Source: Pseudomonas brassicacearum (GTDB taxonomy: Bacteria; Pseudomonadota; Gammaproteobacteria; Pseudomonadales; Pseudomonadaceae). Taken from it: a stretch of DNA of 64,000 nucleotides. The notes under the pieces are model-generated. The model did no database searches, was not told the origin of the DNA, and was given only the letters and a program-made list of their open reading frames with translations. This document shows, piece after piece, positions 36,257 to 46,261 of this stretch (its first letter is position 1; each line of letters opens with the position of its first letter). The DNA lies in contig NZ_CP007410.1 in assembly GCF_000585995.1 (NCBI RefSeq), forward strand, positions 4,491,430 to 4,555,429. Direction: 5' to 3'. Position numbers and translations under genes: made by a program.

Positions 36257-36982
36257 TCACTGGACCGGCAGGAAGTTAAGGAACAGCAGGCTCTGGGCGT
36301 AGTTCAGCCCGATCCGCCGGTAGCGCTCGTCCAACATCTGGGTCAGCAGATCCAGTCGCGCGACGATCTTCCCGAACTCCACGGCGAAACTCAGGTTGCT
36401 GCCCTCCTCCGAGATCTCGTTGGAAAACAGCAGCAGCTTACCGTCCTTGTTCTGGCGCTGGCTCAGCAGCCATGTGGCTTTTTCGATGTTGCGTGCGGCG
36501 TTGCTGACAAAGCGCGGGTCGATGGCGTCGGTCATGTAGAACTCGAGGCGATTGCCATGGGCCGTGACCAACATGCTGCCGATGGCATAGATGAACGCAC
36601 CGACCCGATCACCGAGGAACTCCGGACTCATGGCATAGCTCAGGGCCGCCAGGTCCTTCTTGCCGCCCAATGTTGGCAAGGGCTGCTGCTGTTCAATGGC
36701 CAGGCGCACCTGTTTTTCGGCGGCGCGAGCGTCGAGAAAGCCGGACTTGCGCAATTCCTCAGGGTTGCGCAGGTACAGCTTGCTCATCAACAGGTAAAGA
36801 CTTTGCAGGTTGTCGCGCATCGCCAACGTGGCCATGCGGTCGACGCTGGTCTGCAGGAACTCCTGGGGCCTGGCGTTGCTGAACTGAGTGACCATGTCCT
36901 GCCCCTGTTGATGGCTGCAGCCGCCGCTGAGCAGCAACAACACACCGACCAACAACACTGAACAGCGACGTCGCAACCTCAT
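36257..36982 (-). CDS. Putative lipoprotein, unknown function
   Basis: A lipoprotein of about 241 residues. The lipobox LSGGC follows a short positively charged, hydrophobic segment (MRLRRRCSVLLVGVLLL), so the mature protein starts at Cys22. The rest is mostly helical with charged patches (LRKSGFLDARAAEKQVRLAI, NIEKATWLLSQRQNKDGKLL) and no recognisable catalytic motif. Start choice is uncertain: ATG 36982 gives the best signal, ATG 37006 would add eight residues, and neither has a strong ribosome-binding site. It is probably anchored to the outer membrane. I do not recognise the family. Confidence 0.72.
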   Translation of the reverse strand: MRLRRRCSVLLVGVLLLLSGGCSHQQGQDMVTQFSNARPQEFLQTSVDRMATLAMRDNLQSLYLLMSKLYLRNPEELRKSGFLDARAAEKQVRLAIEQQQPLPTLGGKKDLAALSYAMSPEFLGDRVGAFIYAIGSMLVTAHGNRLEFYMTDAIDPRFVSNAARNIEKATWLLSQRQNKDGKLLLFSNEISEEGSNLSFAVEFGKIVARLDLLTQMLDERYRRIGLNYAQSLLFLNFLPVQ

Positions 36983-37152
36983 CACAGAATAAAAAGCACC
37001 GGCCATCGAGTCTCGGTCTGGATAGGGGAAGCGATGGGGGTCGCCGCTTCCAGGCCATGGATAGAGCGGTAAAAACCGCAAAAGTGCAGTGCCCGACAAA
37101 AATCCTCACGCTTGGGCTACGCTTCTCACATCCAATTAGTCTTACTTTTTAA

Positions 37153-37180
37153 TTGATTAATCTCTATTTATGGCTATAAA
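37153..37180 (+). promoter_or_regulatory. Putative sigma-70 promoter of the aldose epimerase gene
   Basis: TTGATT (37153-37158) and TATAAA (37175-37180) are separated by 16 bases, with a TG near the -10. They lie in an AT-rich stretch about 120 bases upstream of the ATG at 37302. Confidence 0.4.
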
Positions 37181-37301
37181 TCCCTTCTTGCTACTCAAAT
37201 AGAAAGACTACTAAACAGAAAAGCCTTCAAAGCTGTCCGACCAGTAACGACTCGACCCGCGTTCAAAACAACAACAAAACAACAGGAAGGAAGGTCATAC
37301 C

Positions 37302-38453
37302 ATGCTTGAATCCAGACATCTGCTCACGGCCCTCGGAGTGTCTCTGATGATCGCCACCTCGGCTTCCCAGGCTGCCGGCCTGACCAATGAACGCGGTGCG
37401 TTCGGCAAGACCGATGACGGTACCCCGGTGGAAAAATTCGTGCTGCGCAACAGCCACGGCATGGAGGCCACCGTCATCACTTACGGCGGCATCCTTCAGT
37501 CGTTGAGCGTGCCGGACAAAAACGGCAAGGCCGCCGACATCGTGCTCGGTTTTGACGACGTGCAGGGTTACCAGAAGAACGGCAGCGTGTATTTCGGCGC
37601 AACCATCGGCCGCTTCGGCAATCGCCTGGCCGACGGGGCGTTCGAGCTGGACGGCAAGCGCTACCAGGTCCCGCAGAACGACCATGGCAACTCCCTGCAT
37701 GGCGGGCCACAAGGGTTCGACAAACGTGTATGGAAGGCCCAACCCCATGATGGCAAGGACTCGGTGGGCGTCACCCTGACCTACGTGTCGCCCGATGGAG
37801 AGATGGGCTTTCCCGGTACGCTGAAGACCGACGTCACCTACAGCCTCAACGAACAGAACGAGTTGCGCATCGACTACAAGGCCAGCACCGACAAACCCAC
37901 GGTGCTGAACCTGACCAACCACAGCTATTTCAACCTGGCTGGGGCGGGTAACGGCGACATACTCGAGCAGCTCGCGACCCTGCACGCAGCCCACTACACG
38001 CCGGTCACCGGCAAACTCATTCCCACCGGCGAACTGGCCCCCGTGGCCGGCACACCGATGGATTTCACCCAACCCACCGCCATCGGCACCCATATCAAGG
38101 CTGATCACCCACAACTCAAGTTCGCCGAACCGAAACAGGGCGGCTTCGATTTCAACTGGGCGCTGGACGCCAAGGGCGATGTGAAAAAACTGGCCGCCGA
38201 GGTGTATGACACAGAGTCCGGACGACGCCTGCAGCTCTACACCACCGAACCTGGCGTGCAGTTCTACACCAGCAACTTCCTCGACGGCACGGTCAAGGGT
38301 AAACAAGGCAAGGTCTATCCGCATTGGGGCGCATTCACCCTGGAAACCCAGCACTACCCCGACTCGCCCAACCAGCCGAACTTCCCTTCGACACGGCTTG
38401 ATCCAGGCCAGGCCTACACCCAGACCATGGTGTTGAAGTTCTCCGCAAAATAA
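37302..38453 (+). CDS. galM: Aldose 1-epimerase, periplasmic
   Basis: A 383-residue mutarotase with a signal peptide (residues about 1-24, MIATSASQAAG). Galactose mutarotase motifs are ATIGRFGNRLADG, the HGG loop in GNSLHGGPQGFDK, the catalytic histidine in NLTNHSYFNLAG (about 205), and the C-terminal LETQHYPDSPN glutamate region. It interconverts alpha and beta anomers of sugars in the periplasm before uptake. ATG 37302 is preceded by two AGGAAG blocks. No sugar transport genes flank it. A hairpin terminator follows. Confidence 0.93.
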   Translation: MLESRHLLTALGVSLMIATSASQAAGLTNERGAFGKTDDGTPVEKFVLRNSHGMEATVITYGGILQSLSVPDKNGKAADIVLGFDDVQGYQKNGSVYFGATIGRFGNRLADGAFELDGKRYQVPQNDHGNSLHGGPQGFDKRVWKAQPHDGKDSVGVTLTYVSPDGEMGFPGTLKTDVTYSLNEQNELRIDYKASTDKPTVLNLTNHSYFNLAGAGNGDILEQLATLHAAHYTPVTGKLIPTGELAPVAGTPMDFTQPTAIGTHIKADHPQLKFAEPKQGGFDFNWALDAKGDVKKLAAEVYDTESGRRLQLYTTEPGVQFYTSNFLDGTVKGKQGKVYPHWGAFTLETQHYPDSPNQPNFPSTRLDPGQAYTQTMVLKFSAK

Positions 38454-38466
38454 CGTTCCCACCGGC

Positions 38467-38502
38467 TGATCATCCCCACGCCCCACGTGGGGATGATCAT
38501 TT
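38467..38502 (+). terminator. Hairpin terminator after the aldose epimerase gene
   Basis: A 13-bp perfect stem, TGATCATCCCCAC (38467-38479) with GTGGGGATGATCA (38487-38499), closes a 7-base loop and is followed by TTTG. The T-run is short, so termination may also serve the opposite direction. Confidence 0.65.
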
Positions 38503-38562
38503 GTGAACACCTGGTCTATCCTGCTGCCACAGCACTATCGGTCTGAAAAACAGGAGGTTGGC

Positions 38563-39384
38563 ATGAAGACTCTGGAATTGGCCGGCGTGTCCGTACCGGT
38601 GATCGGCCAAGGCACTTGGCACATGGGTGAGGAACCGTCCCATCACAAGAAGGAAGTCGCGGCCCTGCGGTTGGGCATCGAGCTGGGCATGACCCTGATC
38701 GACACGGCGGAGATGTACGCCGAAGGCGGTGCCGAGACCGTCGTTGGCGAAGCGATCACCGGTCTGCGCGAGCAGGTTTTCCTGGTGAGCAAGGTCTATC
38801 CCCACAACGCCAGCCGCAAAGGCATTCCCCTGGCTTGCGAACGCAGTTTGCGGCGGCTCGACACCGATTACATCGACCTATATCTGCTGCATTGGCGCGG
38901 ACAGTACCCGCTGGAGGAAACCGTCGAAGCCTTCGAACGGTTGCGCGAAGAAGGCAAGATCGGTCGTTGGGGCGTGTCGAACTTCGATGTCGCCGACCTT
39001 GAAGAACTGGCCTCGCCGGCCTGCGCCACCAACCAGGTGCTGTACAACTTGCAAGAACGTGGTATCGAATTCGACCTGCTGCCCTGGTGTCAGGAACAGC
39101 GTATGCCGGTCATGGCTTACTGCCCGGTCGGCCAGGGTGGGCATCTGCTCAAGGACCATACCTTGGGGCAGATCGCCGAACGCCATGGCGCGACACCGGC
39201 GCAGATCGCACTGGCCTGGCTGTTGCGCCAGGACAATGTCATTGCCATTCCCAAGGCCGTACAGCCTGAGCACGTACGTCTGAATGCCGAGGCAGCAAAC
39301 CTGAAGCTTGAACCGCAGGATTTGGCGGCCCTTGACCTGATGTTTCCCCAGCCTCAGGGCAAGCAGCGGTTGGCGATGGTCTGA
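38563..39384 (+). CDS. Aldo/keto reductase
   Basis: A 273-residue NADPH-dependent oxidoreductase of the AKR superfamily. The barrel starts GVSVPVIGQGTWHMGE. The catalytic tetrad is visible: Asp and Tyr in DTAEMYAEGGAE (about residues 47-58), Lys in FLVSKVYP, His in LYLLHWRG. The C-terminal NADP motif is IPKAVQPEHVRLNAEA. The ATG at 38563 has AGGAGG at good spacing; upstream extension is rejected. It lies between galM and polB and has no obvious pathway context. It resembles the YeaE-type methylglyoxal reductase group but the substrate is unknown. Confidence 0.9.
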   Translation: MKTLELAGVSVPVIGQGTWHMGEEPSHHKKEVAALRLGIELGMTLIDTAEMYAEGGAETVVGEAITGLREQVFLVSKVYPHNASRKGIPLACERSLRRLDTDYIDLYLLHWRGQYPLEETVEAFERLREEGKIGRWGVSNFDVADLEELASPACATNQVLYNLQERGIEFDLLPWCQEQRMPVMAYCPVGQGGHLLKDHTLGQIAERHGATPAQIALAWLLRQDNVIAIPKAVQPEHVRLNAEAANLKLEPQDLAALDLMFPQPQGKQRLAMV

Positions 39385-39419
39385 CGCCTAAATACGGACC
39401 ATCGGGAACACACTGATTT

Positions 39420-39529
39420 GTGGCGAGGGGATTTATCCCCGCTCGAGTGCGCAGCACTCGCAACTTTATCGGTACCGCGAAATCTCAGGGGCCGCTGCGC
39501 GCCCCAACGGGGATAAATCCCCTCGCCAC
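39420..39529. repeat. REPIN, type C
   Basis: Arms GTGGCGAGGGGATTTATCCC and inverse copy GGGATAAATCCCCTCGCCAC, a third sequence type, with inner GAGTGCGCAGCACTC. Located in the convergent gap between the aldo/keto reductase and polB genes. Confidence 0.9.
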
Positions 39530-39580
39530 AGATCCACCATGTCCCCGGTCCAAAGAGTTCTGCAGGAATACACGGAAATC

Positions 39581-41944
39581 TCAGAACAACCCCATCTGCC
39601 CCCCCACCAACGTCGAAAAATCATCGTCCACAAACGGCAGGATCGCATCCGCCACCGGTTGCAGCTGTTTGCTCACGTAGTGGTCGTAATCAATCGGCGC
39701 GCTACGGATTTCCAGGGGCTCGGGGCCGGCGACGGTGATGACGTAGCTGATCCAGCCGCCATTCTGATACTGCCGCGGCCGGCCCTGGCGCTGGTTGAAT
39801 TCGTCGGCCAGCCGCGCGGCCCGGACGTGGGGCGGTACGTTGCGCTCGTAGTCCTCCAGGGGCCGGCGCAAGCGCTTGCGGTAGACCAGTCGATCATCGA
39901 ACGCGCCGGCCAGGGTCTGCTGCACATAATCGCGCACATAATCCTGGTACGGCTGGCGATGGAAGATTCGCCCGTATAGCTCTTGCTGGAACTGCCGGGC
40001 CAACGGCGACCAGTCGGTGCGCACGGTCTCCAGGCCCTTGTAGACGATTTCATCGCGGCCATCGGCGCGGGTCACCAGCCCGGCATAACGTTTCTTGCTG
40101 CCTTCCTCGGCGCCCCGAATGGTCGGCATCAAAAAGCGCTTGAAATGGGTTTCGAACTGCAACTCCAGCGCACTCTCCAGCCCGAACTCGTCACGCACCT
40201 GTTCGCGCCACCATTGATTGACGTGGGCCACCAGCTCCTGGCCGATCCTGGCCGCCTCTTCCTGGCCGTGGGCACGGCGCAGCCAGACGAACGTGGAGTC
40301 GGTATCACCGTAGATCACCACATGTCCCTGGGCTTCGATCAACTGCCGGGTGTGCTGCATGATCTGGTGGCCGCGCAAGGTGATGGACGACGCCAGCCGT
40401 GGATCGAAGAAGCGACAGCCACTGGAACCGAGCACACCATAAAAGGCATTCATGATGATTTTCAACGCCTGGGACAGCGGCGCGTTGTGTTCGCGCTTGG
40501 CGGTTTCCCGGCCTTCGGCGACCCGCGCGACGATGGCCGGCAGGCAATGCCGGGTACGGGAGAAACGTGCGCCGCGAAAGCCGGGTACCGATTCGCCGTC
40601 GTCCGGGTGACGCAGCCCCTCGATCAGGCCCACGGGGTCGATGAGGAAGGTGCGGATGATCGACGGATACAGGCTCTTGTAATCCAGCACCAGCACCGAC
40701 TCGTAGAGCCCCGGCTGGGAATCCATGACAAATCCACCCGGGCTCGCCTCGGGCGGGCGCTGGCCAAGATTCGGCGCCACGAAACCCTGGCGGTGCATCA
40801 GCGGCATGTACAAGTGGGTGAACGCCGCCACCGATCCACCGCTGCGGTCCGCCGGCAGGCCGGTGACGCTGGCCCGCTCCAAGAGGAACTTGAGCAGCTC
40901 GGTCTTGGCGAAGATCCGCGTCACCAGCTCACAGTCCTTGAGGTTGTAGCGGGCCAGGGCCGGTTTGTCCTCGGCGAACATGCGGTTGATCTCATCCATG
41001 CGCTGGTACGGGTTGTCGATGGACTTACCCTCCCCCAGCAGCGTCTGGGCGACGTTCTCCAGGCTGAATGACGGGAAACTCCAGGTCGCCGAACGCAGGG
41101 ACTCGATGCCGTCGATGATCAACCGCCCGGCTGCCGAGGCGAAAAAGTGATTGTTGCGCGCGCCATGCTCGCGCCATTGCATTTCTTCCCCGCCACGCCC
41201 CAAGCGCAACGGCACGGCCAGGCGTCGAGCGTGTTCATGCAGCACCCGCAGATCGAACTGCACCAGGTTCCAGCCGATGATCCCGTCGGGGTCAAAGCGG
41301 GCAAACCAGTCATTGAGCTTTTTCAACAGCACGGTGCGCGATTCGCAGTATTCCAGTTGGAAATCCACGCCGGTGTCGTCGCCATTGGGCGGGCCGAGCA
41401 TGTAGACCTGGCGCTCGCCGCAGCCTTCCAGGGCAATGGAATACAAATCGCCCTGGGCGGTGGTTTCGATGTCCAGGGACACCAGGCGCAACGGTGGGCG
41501 GTACTCGGGCGCCGGTTTCATCTGGGCGTCGCGCAGCAGGCCGTCAGCAGTGGCTGTGCCGCCAAACCAGACGGGGGCGGTGATGAAGCGCTCCATCAGG
41601 TAGCGTTCCGGCGGCCGGATGTCAGCCTCGAACACCTCCACACCGGCACGGCGCAAGGTGGTGTCCAGGCGCATCAGTTGGGCGTGCTGCTGGCAATACA
41701 GCCCCAGCACCGGGCGATGCTCGAAATCCAGCAGGTCAAGGGGACGCAACTCAACGTCCTTCTCCCCTTGCAACAGCGCTTCGACCTGACCGCGCTGGAC
41801 CTGCGGCACAAACGCCACCGACGGCTGCACCGGCAGGCGCACGCGCCGCGGGCCGGCGTCGGTCGCCAGCCAGAATTCGACTTCGGTGCCGGCCGGGGTG
41901 TCGCGCCAATGCCGGGTCAGGACGAAGCCCTGCTGTAAATCCAC
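39581..41944 (-). CDS. polB: DNA polymerase II (family B)
   Basis: A 787-residue family B polymerase, close to the 783 of E. coli Pol II. The 3'-5' exonuclease motif I is in [13 protein letters not shown] (about residue 155), Exo II in [11 protein letters not shown] and Exo III in [12 protein letters not shown]. Polymerase motif A is in [14 protein letters not shown] and motif C in [12 protein letters not shown]. It performs SOS-induced translesion and repair synthesis. It sits alone on the minus strand; no clear LexA box was identified upstream by eye. It is flanked by type C and type B REPINs. Confidence 0.95.
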   Translation of the reverse strand: MDLQQGFVLTRHWRDTPAGTEVEFWLATDAGPRRVRLPVQPSVAFVPQVQRGQVEALLQGEKDVELRPLDLLDFEHRPVLGLYCQQHAQLMRLDTTLRRAGVEVFEADIRPPERYLMERFITAPVWFGGTATADGLLRDAQMKPAPEYRPPLRLVSLDIETTAQGDLYSIALEGCGERQVYMLGPPNGDDTGVDFQLEYCESRTVLLKKLNDWFARFDPDGIIGWNLVQFDLRVLHEHARRLAVPLRLGRGGEEMQWREHGARNNHFFASAAGRLIIDGIESLRSATWSFPSFSLENVAQTLLGEGKSIDNPYQRMDEINRMFAEDKPALARYNLKDCELVTRIFAKTELLKFLLERASVTGLPADRSGGSVAAFTHLYMPLMHRQGFVAPNLGQRPPEASPGGFVMDSQPGLYESVLVLDYKSLYPSIIRTFLIDPVGLIEGLRHPDDGESVPGFRGARFSRTRHCLPAIVARVAEGRETAKREHNAPLSQALKIIMNAFYGVLGSSGCRFFDPRLASSITLRGHQIMQHTRQLIEAQGHVVIYGDTDSTFVWLRRAHGQEEAARIGQELVAHVNQWWREQVRDEFGLESALELQFETHFKRFLMPTIRGAEEGSKKRYAGLVTRADGRDEIVYKGLETVRTDWSPLARQFQQELYGRIFHRQPYQDYVRDYVQQTLAGAFDDRLVYRKRLRRPLEDYERNVPPHVRAARLADEFNQRQGRPRQYQNGGWISYVITVAGPEPLEIRSAPIDYDHYVSKQLQPVADAILPFVDDDFSTLVGGQMGLF

Positions 41945-42037
41945 CGATGTAACCTCGAATTGTGCGTGAGCCCGGATTCTACCTGTGGTGAGGGGACTTC
42001 ACCTGCTCAACTGACAGGCTCTTGCTGACAAGCTCTT

Positions 42038-42163
42038 GTGGCGAGGGAGCTTGCTCCCGCTGGGGTGCGCAGCAGCCCCAAAACCATCCATCTCGGTATA
42101 TCGGGCGAATGCCAACAACCGGGGGCTGCTGCGCAGCCCAGCGGGAGCAAGCTCCCTCGCCAC
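42038..42163. repeat. REPIN, type B, between divergent genes
   Basis: Arms GTGGCGAGGGAGCTTGCTCC and inverse copy, with inner GCGCAGCAGCCCC and GGGGGCTGCTGCGCAGCCC forming a long hairpin. It lies upstream of both polB and the CBS-domain gene, an unusual position for a REPIN in this window. Confidence 0.9.
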
Positions 42164-42302
42164 AGACAGCGCATGGCTTCATATCGGGGTGAATTGAGCT
42201 GTAATGACGCTTTTGGACGACTGGCCGCCGCTTTACCGCTTGCTCTGCGCCGCTGGGTCTACGATTCTTTAATCACCCGCAAAACAACACCTGAGGCTCC
42301 CC

Positions 42303-42743
42303 ATGAAAACCGTCGCGCAGTTGCTCCGGCTAAAAGATGAGAAAAACCAGCAAGTGCACACCATCTCACCGGACGACATGGTATTGCAGGCCTTGATGCG
42401 CATGGCCGAGAAAAACGTCGGCGCCTTGCTGGTGGTGAAAAACGATGAAGTGCTGGGGATCATCAGTGAGCGCGACTACGCGCGCAAAATGGTCTTGCAC
42501 GGCCGCTCGTCGGTGGGCACGAAAGTGAGTGACATCATGGTATCCCCCGTGATCACGATAGACCCGCACCAGAATGTCGAAACCTGCCTGAGCATCATGA
42601 CCGAGAAGCACTTGCGGCATTTGCCGGTAGTAGAGGACGGCAAGCTCGTCGGCCTGTTGTCCATCGGCGACCTGGTCAAGGAAGCCATTGCCGAACAGGC
42701 GGACCTGATCCGACAACTGGAGCAATACATTCGCGGCGAATGA
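42303..42743 (+). CDS. CBS-domain protein
   Basis: A 146-residue cytoplasmic protein of two CBS modules (residues about 12-70 and 78-135). The first contains VLQALMRMAEKNVGALLVV and DEVLGIISERDYARKM, the second TCLSIMTEKHLRHLPVVEDG and KLVGLLSIGDLVKEAI. CBS pairs bind adenosine nucleotides and regulate partner enzymes or transporters; this stand-alone form has no fused catalytic domain. ATG 42303 follows GAGG. Its partner cannot be deduced from the neighbours (polB and the pqi cluster). Confidence 0.9.
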   Translation: MKTVAQLLRLKDEKNQQVHTISPDDMVLQALMRMAEKNVGALLVVKNDEVLGIISERDYARKMVLHGRSSVGTKVSDIMVSPVITIDPHQNVETCLSIMTEKHLRHLPVVEDGKLVGLLSIGDLVKEAIAEQADLIRQLEQYIRGE

Positions 42744-42814
42744 TCCGTTCGGGCGGGTTGCTCATTCTCAACGCACTTCTATATTGAAGGGGTCGTTCCT
42801 GCCCGAGCGCCCCG

Positions 42815-43411
42815 ATGGCCGATACCGACCGACTGATCATTTGTGAACATTGCGATGCGGTGTACGAGCCGGTGGTGCTCGTCCCGCATCAGAAAGCCTC
42901 GTGCGTGCGATGCCACGCAGTGATCCAGCGTTACGACGGCCTGAGCATCGAGCAGCGCCTGGCCTTGAGCGTGACGGCCGCGATGCTGTGGGCATTTGCC
43001 AACGTCTATCCGGTGATGAGCATCCGACTCCAGGGCCTGAGCAACAGCGCCACGCTATGGGATTCCATCGTGGCGCTGAGCCACGGGTCGATTACCTTCA
43101 TCGCCCTGGTGGCCGCGGTGGCGATCATCGTCGCGCCGGCCTTGCAACTGGCGCTGCTGATCTGGGTGCTGGCCTATGCCTACGCCAACCAGCGGGCGCC
43201 AGGGTTCAACCTGTGCATGCGCAGCCTGGAAACCTTGCGGCCGTGGAGCATGCTGGAGGTATGCCTGCTGGGCGCGCTGGTGGCGGTGATCAAGCTCGCC
43301 GGGCTGCTGGACGTGCTGCCGGGCATCGGGCTGTTCGCCCTCGCAGCCCTGAGCCTGTTGATGATCCGCATTGCCGGGCGCGATGTCCGCGACCTGTGGG
43401 AGCGCCTGTGA
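42815..43411 (+). CDS. pqiA: Paraquat-inducible protein A domain, first half
   Basis: A 198-residue inner-membrane protein. The N-terminal zinc ribbon has ICEHCDAVYEP and ASCVRCHAVI cysteine pairs (residues 10-37), then four hydrophobic segments (about 50-67, 90-120, 140-160, 165-185). E. coli PqiA is one polypeptide with two such halves; here they are separate genes whose coding regions overlap by four bases (GTGA). With PqiB and PqiC it forms a trans-envelope lipid-transport system. ATG 42815 has a weak ribosome-binding site. Confidence 0.9.
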   Translation: MADTDRLIICEHCDAVYEPVVLVPHQKASCVRCHAVIQRYDGLSIEQRLALSVTAAMLWAFANVYPVMSIRLQGLSNSATLWDSIVALSHGSITFIALVAAVAIIVAPALQLALLIWVLAYAYANQRAPGFNLCMRSLETLRPWSMLEVCLLGALVAVIKLAGLLDVLPGIGLFALAALSLLMIRIAGRDVRDLWERL

Positions 43412-44067
43412 ACAGCACGCCCCTGGACACCCCGCCCCAGGCCAGCGACCTGAACCTGTGCCTGTGCCACAGCTGCGGCCTGGCCTGCGACATGACCGAC
43501 GAGCCCAAGACTTGCCCGCGCTGCGACGCCGCCCTGCATCGACGCAAAACCGACTCCGTCACCCGCACCTGGGCCTATATGCTGGCGGCGCTGGTGTTTT
43601 ATATTCCGGCCAACCTGCTGCCGGTCATGAACACCAAGATGCTTGGCGAAGGCGCCGACAGCACCATCATCAGCGGCGTCATCGAGTTCTGGCAAGGCGG
43701 TGCCTGGGACATCGCCCTGATCATCTTCATCGCCAGCATCGCCGTACCAGGCATCAAGTTCGTGGTGCTGACCCTGTTGCTGGTCACCGTGCAACGACGC
43801 AGCACCTGGGCCCAGGTCCAGCGGGCCAAGCTGTATCGGCTGGTGGAAGTCATCGGCTACTGGTCGATGCTCGACGTGCTGGTGGTGGCCCTGGTGGCGG
43901 CGCTGGTGAAGTTCCAGGCACTGAGCGATATCGAACCGCGGCCAGGCATCCTGTTCTTCGGCCTCGTGGTGCTGTTCACCATGCTCTCGGCCATGAGTTT
44001 CGACCCCCGGTTGATCTGGGACACCCAACCCTGCGAGGAAATCCTGGATGAAGTCGCAAGCCACTGA
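43408..44067 (+). CDS. pqiA: Paraquat-inducible protein A domain, second half
   Basis: A 219-residue protein starting at a GTG that overlaps the stop of the first PqiA gene (GTGA). It carries its own rubredoxin-like zinc ribbon (LCHSCGLACD and TCPRCDAAL) and four membrane segments (about 58-75, 105-130, 150-170, 180-200). With the first half it makes the equivalent of full-length PqiA. Its 3' end overlaps the pqiB start by 20 bases, indicating tight translational coupling through the whole cluster. Confidence 0.9.
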   Translation: MNSTPLDTPPQASDLNLCLCHSCGLACDMTDEPKTCPRCDAALHRRKTDSVTRTWAYMLAALVFYIPANLLPVMNTKMLGEGADSTIISGVIEFWQGGAWDIALIIFIASIAVPGIKFVVLTLLLVTVQRRSTWAQVQRAKLYRLVEVIGYWSMLDVLVVALVAALVKFQALSDIEPRPGILFFGLVVLFTMLSAMSFDPRLIWDTQPCEEILDEVASH

Positions 44068-45706
44068 CGGGCGCCAACCCGCACCGGGTCGCGCCAATGT
44101 CACCACGCGCCGCTGGACGGTGTCGCTGGTGTGGATCGTGCCGATCATCGCGGTCCTGGTGGGGCTGTCCCTGGTGGTCCACAACTGGCTGCAGGAAGGC
44201 CCGACCATCACCATCACCTTCAAGACCGGCCAGGGCCTGACCGCCAACAAGACCCAGGTGAAATATCGCAACGTGGTCATCGGCCAGGTCACCGACGTGC
44301 AACTGAGCGACGACCAGAAAAACGTTACCGCCACGGTCAAGCTGGCCAAGACGGCCGACACCTTCACCCACGAAGACTCGGTGTTCTGGGTGGTACGGCC
44401 GCGCATCGGGGCCGGCGGTATCTCGGGGATCGACACCTTGCTGTCGGGCGATTTCATTGGGGCCGACGCCGGCCAGTCGAAAGTGCGCGCCAAGTCCTTC
44501 ACGGGCTTGGAGAACCCGCCACCCATCACTTACGGCGAACCGGGCAAGCGCTTCACCCTGCATTCCCAGGACCTCGGCTCGCTGGACATCGGCTCGCCGG
44601 TGTACCTGCGCAAGATCCCGGTGGGCCAAGTGGTGTCCTATGCGCTGGACGCCGATGGCAAAGGCGTCAACATCGACGTGTTCATCAACGCCCCCAACGA
44701 TGTCTACGTCACCGAAAACACCCGGTTCTGGAACGTCAGTGGCGTGGACGTGAACGTCGGTGCCAACGGTTTCGCGGTCAAGACCGAATCACTCTCGGCA
44801 CTGCTACTGGGAGGCATCGCGTTCCGGGCGCCGGAATACAGCCCCAACGACACCCCCGCCAGCGAAGACAAGACGTACGAGCTGTTTGCCGACCAGCAAA
44901 GCGCCCTCGCCCCACCCAATGGCAAGGCGCAGTACCTGGCCTTGCGTTTCGATCAGGCACTGCGCGGGTTGCGAGTCGATGCGCCAGTCGAGTTCCTGGG
45001 CGTCGAAATCGGCAAAGTCGTCGCCATCAATCTGGACTTCGACGAGAAGCAGCGCAGCTTTCCGGTCAACGTCGGTGTGGTGATCTACCCTCAGCGCCTG
45101 GGCAAGGCCCATGAGAAACTGCTCAAGGCGCTCAATCACAACCCCGACGACGAATCCGCCGGGGCCCGCCTGATCGGCAGTTTCGTCGATCGAGGCCTGC
45201 GTGCCCAGGCGCGCAGCGGCAACCTGCTCACCGGGCAGTTGTACATTTCGCTGGATTTCTACCCCAAGGCGGAAAAAGTCGCCTTCGACCCTGCCGCTCG
45301 ACCTGTCCGTATTCCTACCATTCCCGGCAGCCTCCAGCAATTGCAGGAACAACTGCAGGCGATGGTCGAGCGGATCAATAAACTGCCGTTGGAAAGCGTG
45401 GCCAGCAACCTGAACGGCAACCTGGTGGAGCTGCGCAAAGGCCTGGCCCAATTCAACAGCAAGACCCTGCCAAGTGTGCAAAACACCCTGCAAGATGTGA
45501 GCAAGACCCTGCAATCGGCCAACTCGACCCTGGCCGAAGATTCGCCGCAACGCGAACAACTGACCCAGACCCTGGACGACCTGGGGCGCATGTCGCGCTC
45601 GCTGCGCGAGCTGTCCGACTACTTGAGCCGCCACCCCGAATCGCTGCTTCGCGGCCGTCCCAAGGACGCACCGGCGCAGAACCTCACATTCCCGGTGAAA
45701 GAATGA
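44048..45706 (+). CDS. pqiB: MCE-domain lipid transport protein PqiB
   Basis: A 552-residue protein anchored by one N-terminal membrane helix (about residues 25-45). Three MCE/MlaD domains follow (about 50-140, 165-225 and 285-395), each opening with a strand such as ITITFKTGQGLTANKTQVKYR, HSQDLGSLDIGSPVYLRKIPV or LRVDAPVEFLGVEIGKV. The C-terminal 430-530 region is a long coiled coil rich in L, Q and K. In E. coli, PqiB hexamers form a syringe-like tunnel across the periplasm for lipid traffic. ATG 44048 lies inside the end of the second PqiA gene. Confidence 0.93.
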   Translation: MKSQATDGRQPAPGRANVTTRRWTVSLVWIVPIIAVLVGLSLVVHNWLQEGPTITITFKTGQGLTANKTQVKYRNVVIGQVTDVQLSDDQKNVTATVKLAKTADTFTHEDSVFWVVRPRIGAGGISGIDTLLSGDFIGADAGQSKVRAKSFTGLENPPPITYGEPGKRFTLHSQDLGSLDIGSPVYLRKIPVGQVVSYALDADGKGVNIDVFINAPNDVYVTENTRFWNVSGVDVNVGANGFAVKTESLSALLLGGIAFRAPEYSPNDTPASEDKTYELFADQQSALAPPNGKAQYLALRFDQALRGLRVDAPVEFLGVEIGKVVAINLDFDEKQRSFPVNVGVVIYPQRLGKAHEKLLKALNHNPDDESAGARLIGSFVDRGLRAQARSGNLLTGQLYISLDFYPKAEKVAFDPAARPVRIPTIPGSLQQLQEQLQAMVERINKLPLESVASNLNGNLVELRKGLAQFNSKTLPSVQNTLQDVSKTLQSANSTLAEDSPQREQLTQTLDDLGRMSRSLRELSDYLSRHPESLLRGRPKDAPAQNLTFPVKE

Positions 45707-45723
45707 TCACAGGAGCACGCCTT

Positions 45724-46260
45724 ATGCCGCGGATGCTGAAATGCTCACTGACTGCCTTGGCATTGCTGCTCGGCGCCTGCCGCAGCGATCCCATCCACTA
45801 TCACACCCTGAGCCCGGCCCAACCGGTCGATCAGGCGGGCGCCAGCGTGGACATCCAGGTCGAGCAAGTCAGTGTTCCACCTCAAGTGGATCGCACCCAG
45901 ATGGTCATTCGCCAAGGCAACAGCGGTCTGGCGATCCTGGAAACCGAATGGTGGGGCGCCAGCCTGGCGGATGAGCTGCACAGCAGCCTGGACGAACAAC
46001 TGAACAACCCCGGCGCACCCAAACTGTTGCTGCGAGTGGATGTACAGCGCTTCGACTCGATCCCTGGCCGTTATGCCCGCATGGACGCGCAATGGCGCCT
46101 GCGCAACTTCGGCAACGAGGCCCGTCCCCTCACCTGCCGCAGCAGCCTGCAAACGCCGGCGGGAGGCAGCATCGACGACCTGGTGACGGCACATCAGAAC
46201 AATGTCCGGCAATTTGTCGGCCTCGTCGAGCAGGCGGCGTCACGCAAGGCGTGCCCATGA
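45724..46260 (+). CDS. pqiC: PqiC/YmbA-family outer-membrane lipoprotein
   Basis: A 178-residue lipoprotein with lipobox LLGAC after a short signal (MPRMLKCSLTALALLLGAC). The mature part has the ABC-type-transport auxiliary fold (HYHTLSPAQP, IQVEQVSVPPQVDRTQMVIR, EWWGASLADELHSSL). The ATG at 45724 has AGGAG nine bases upstream; an ATG at 45703 overlaps the pqiB stop (ATGA) and would add seven residues. PqiC rings dock PqiB to the outer membrane, completing the pqi cluster. Confidence 0.9.
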   Translation: MPRMLKCSLTALALLLGACRSDPIHYHTLSPAQPVDQAGASVDIQVEQVSVPPQVDRTQMVIRQGNSGLAILETEWWGASLADELHSSLDEQLNNPGAPKLLLRVDVQRFDSIPGRYARMDAQWRLRNFGNEARPLTCRSSLQTPAGGSIDDLVTAHQNNVRQFVGLVEQAASRKACP

Positions 46261-46261
46261 C

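Noticed and set aside
41987..42005. GTGGTGAGGGGACTTCACC as a REP
   Set aside because: Too diverged from all three classes and without a partner.
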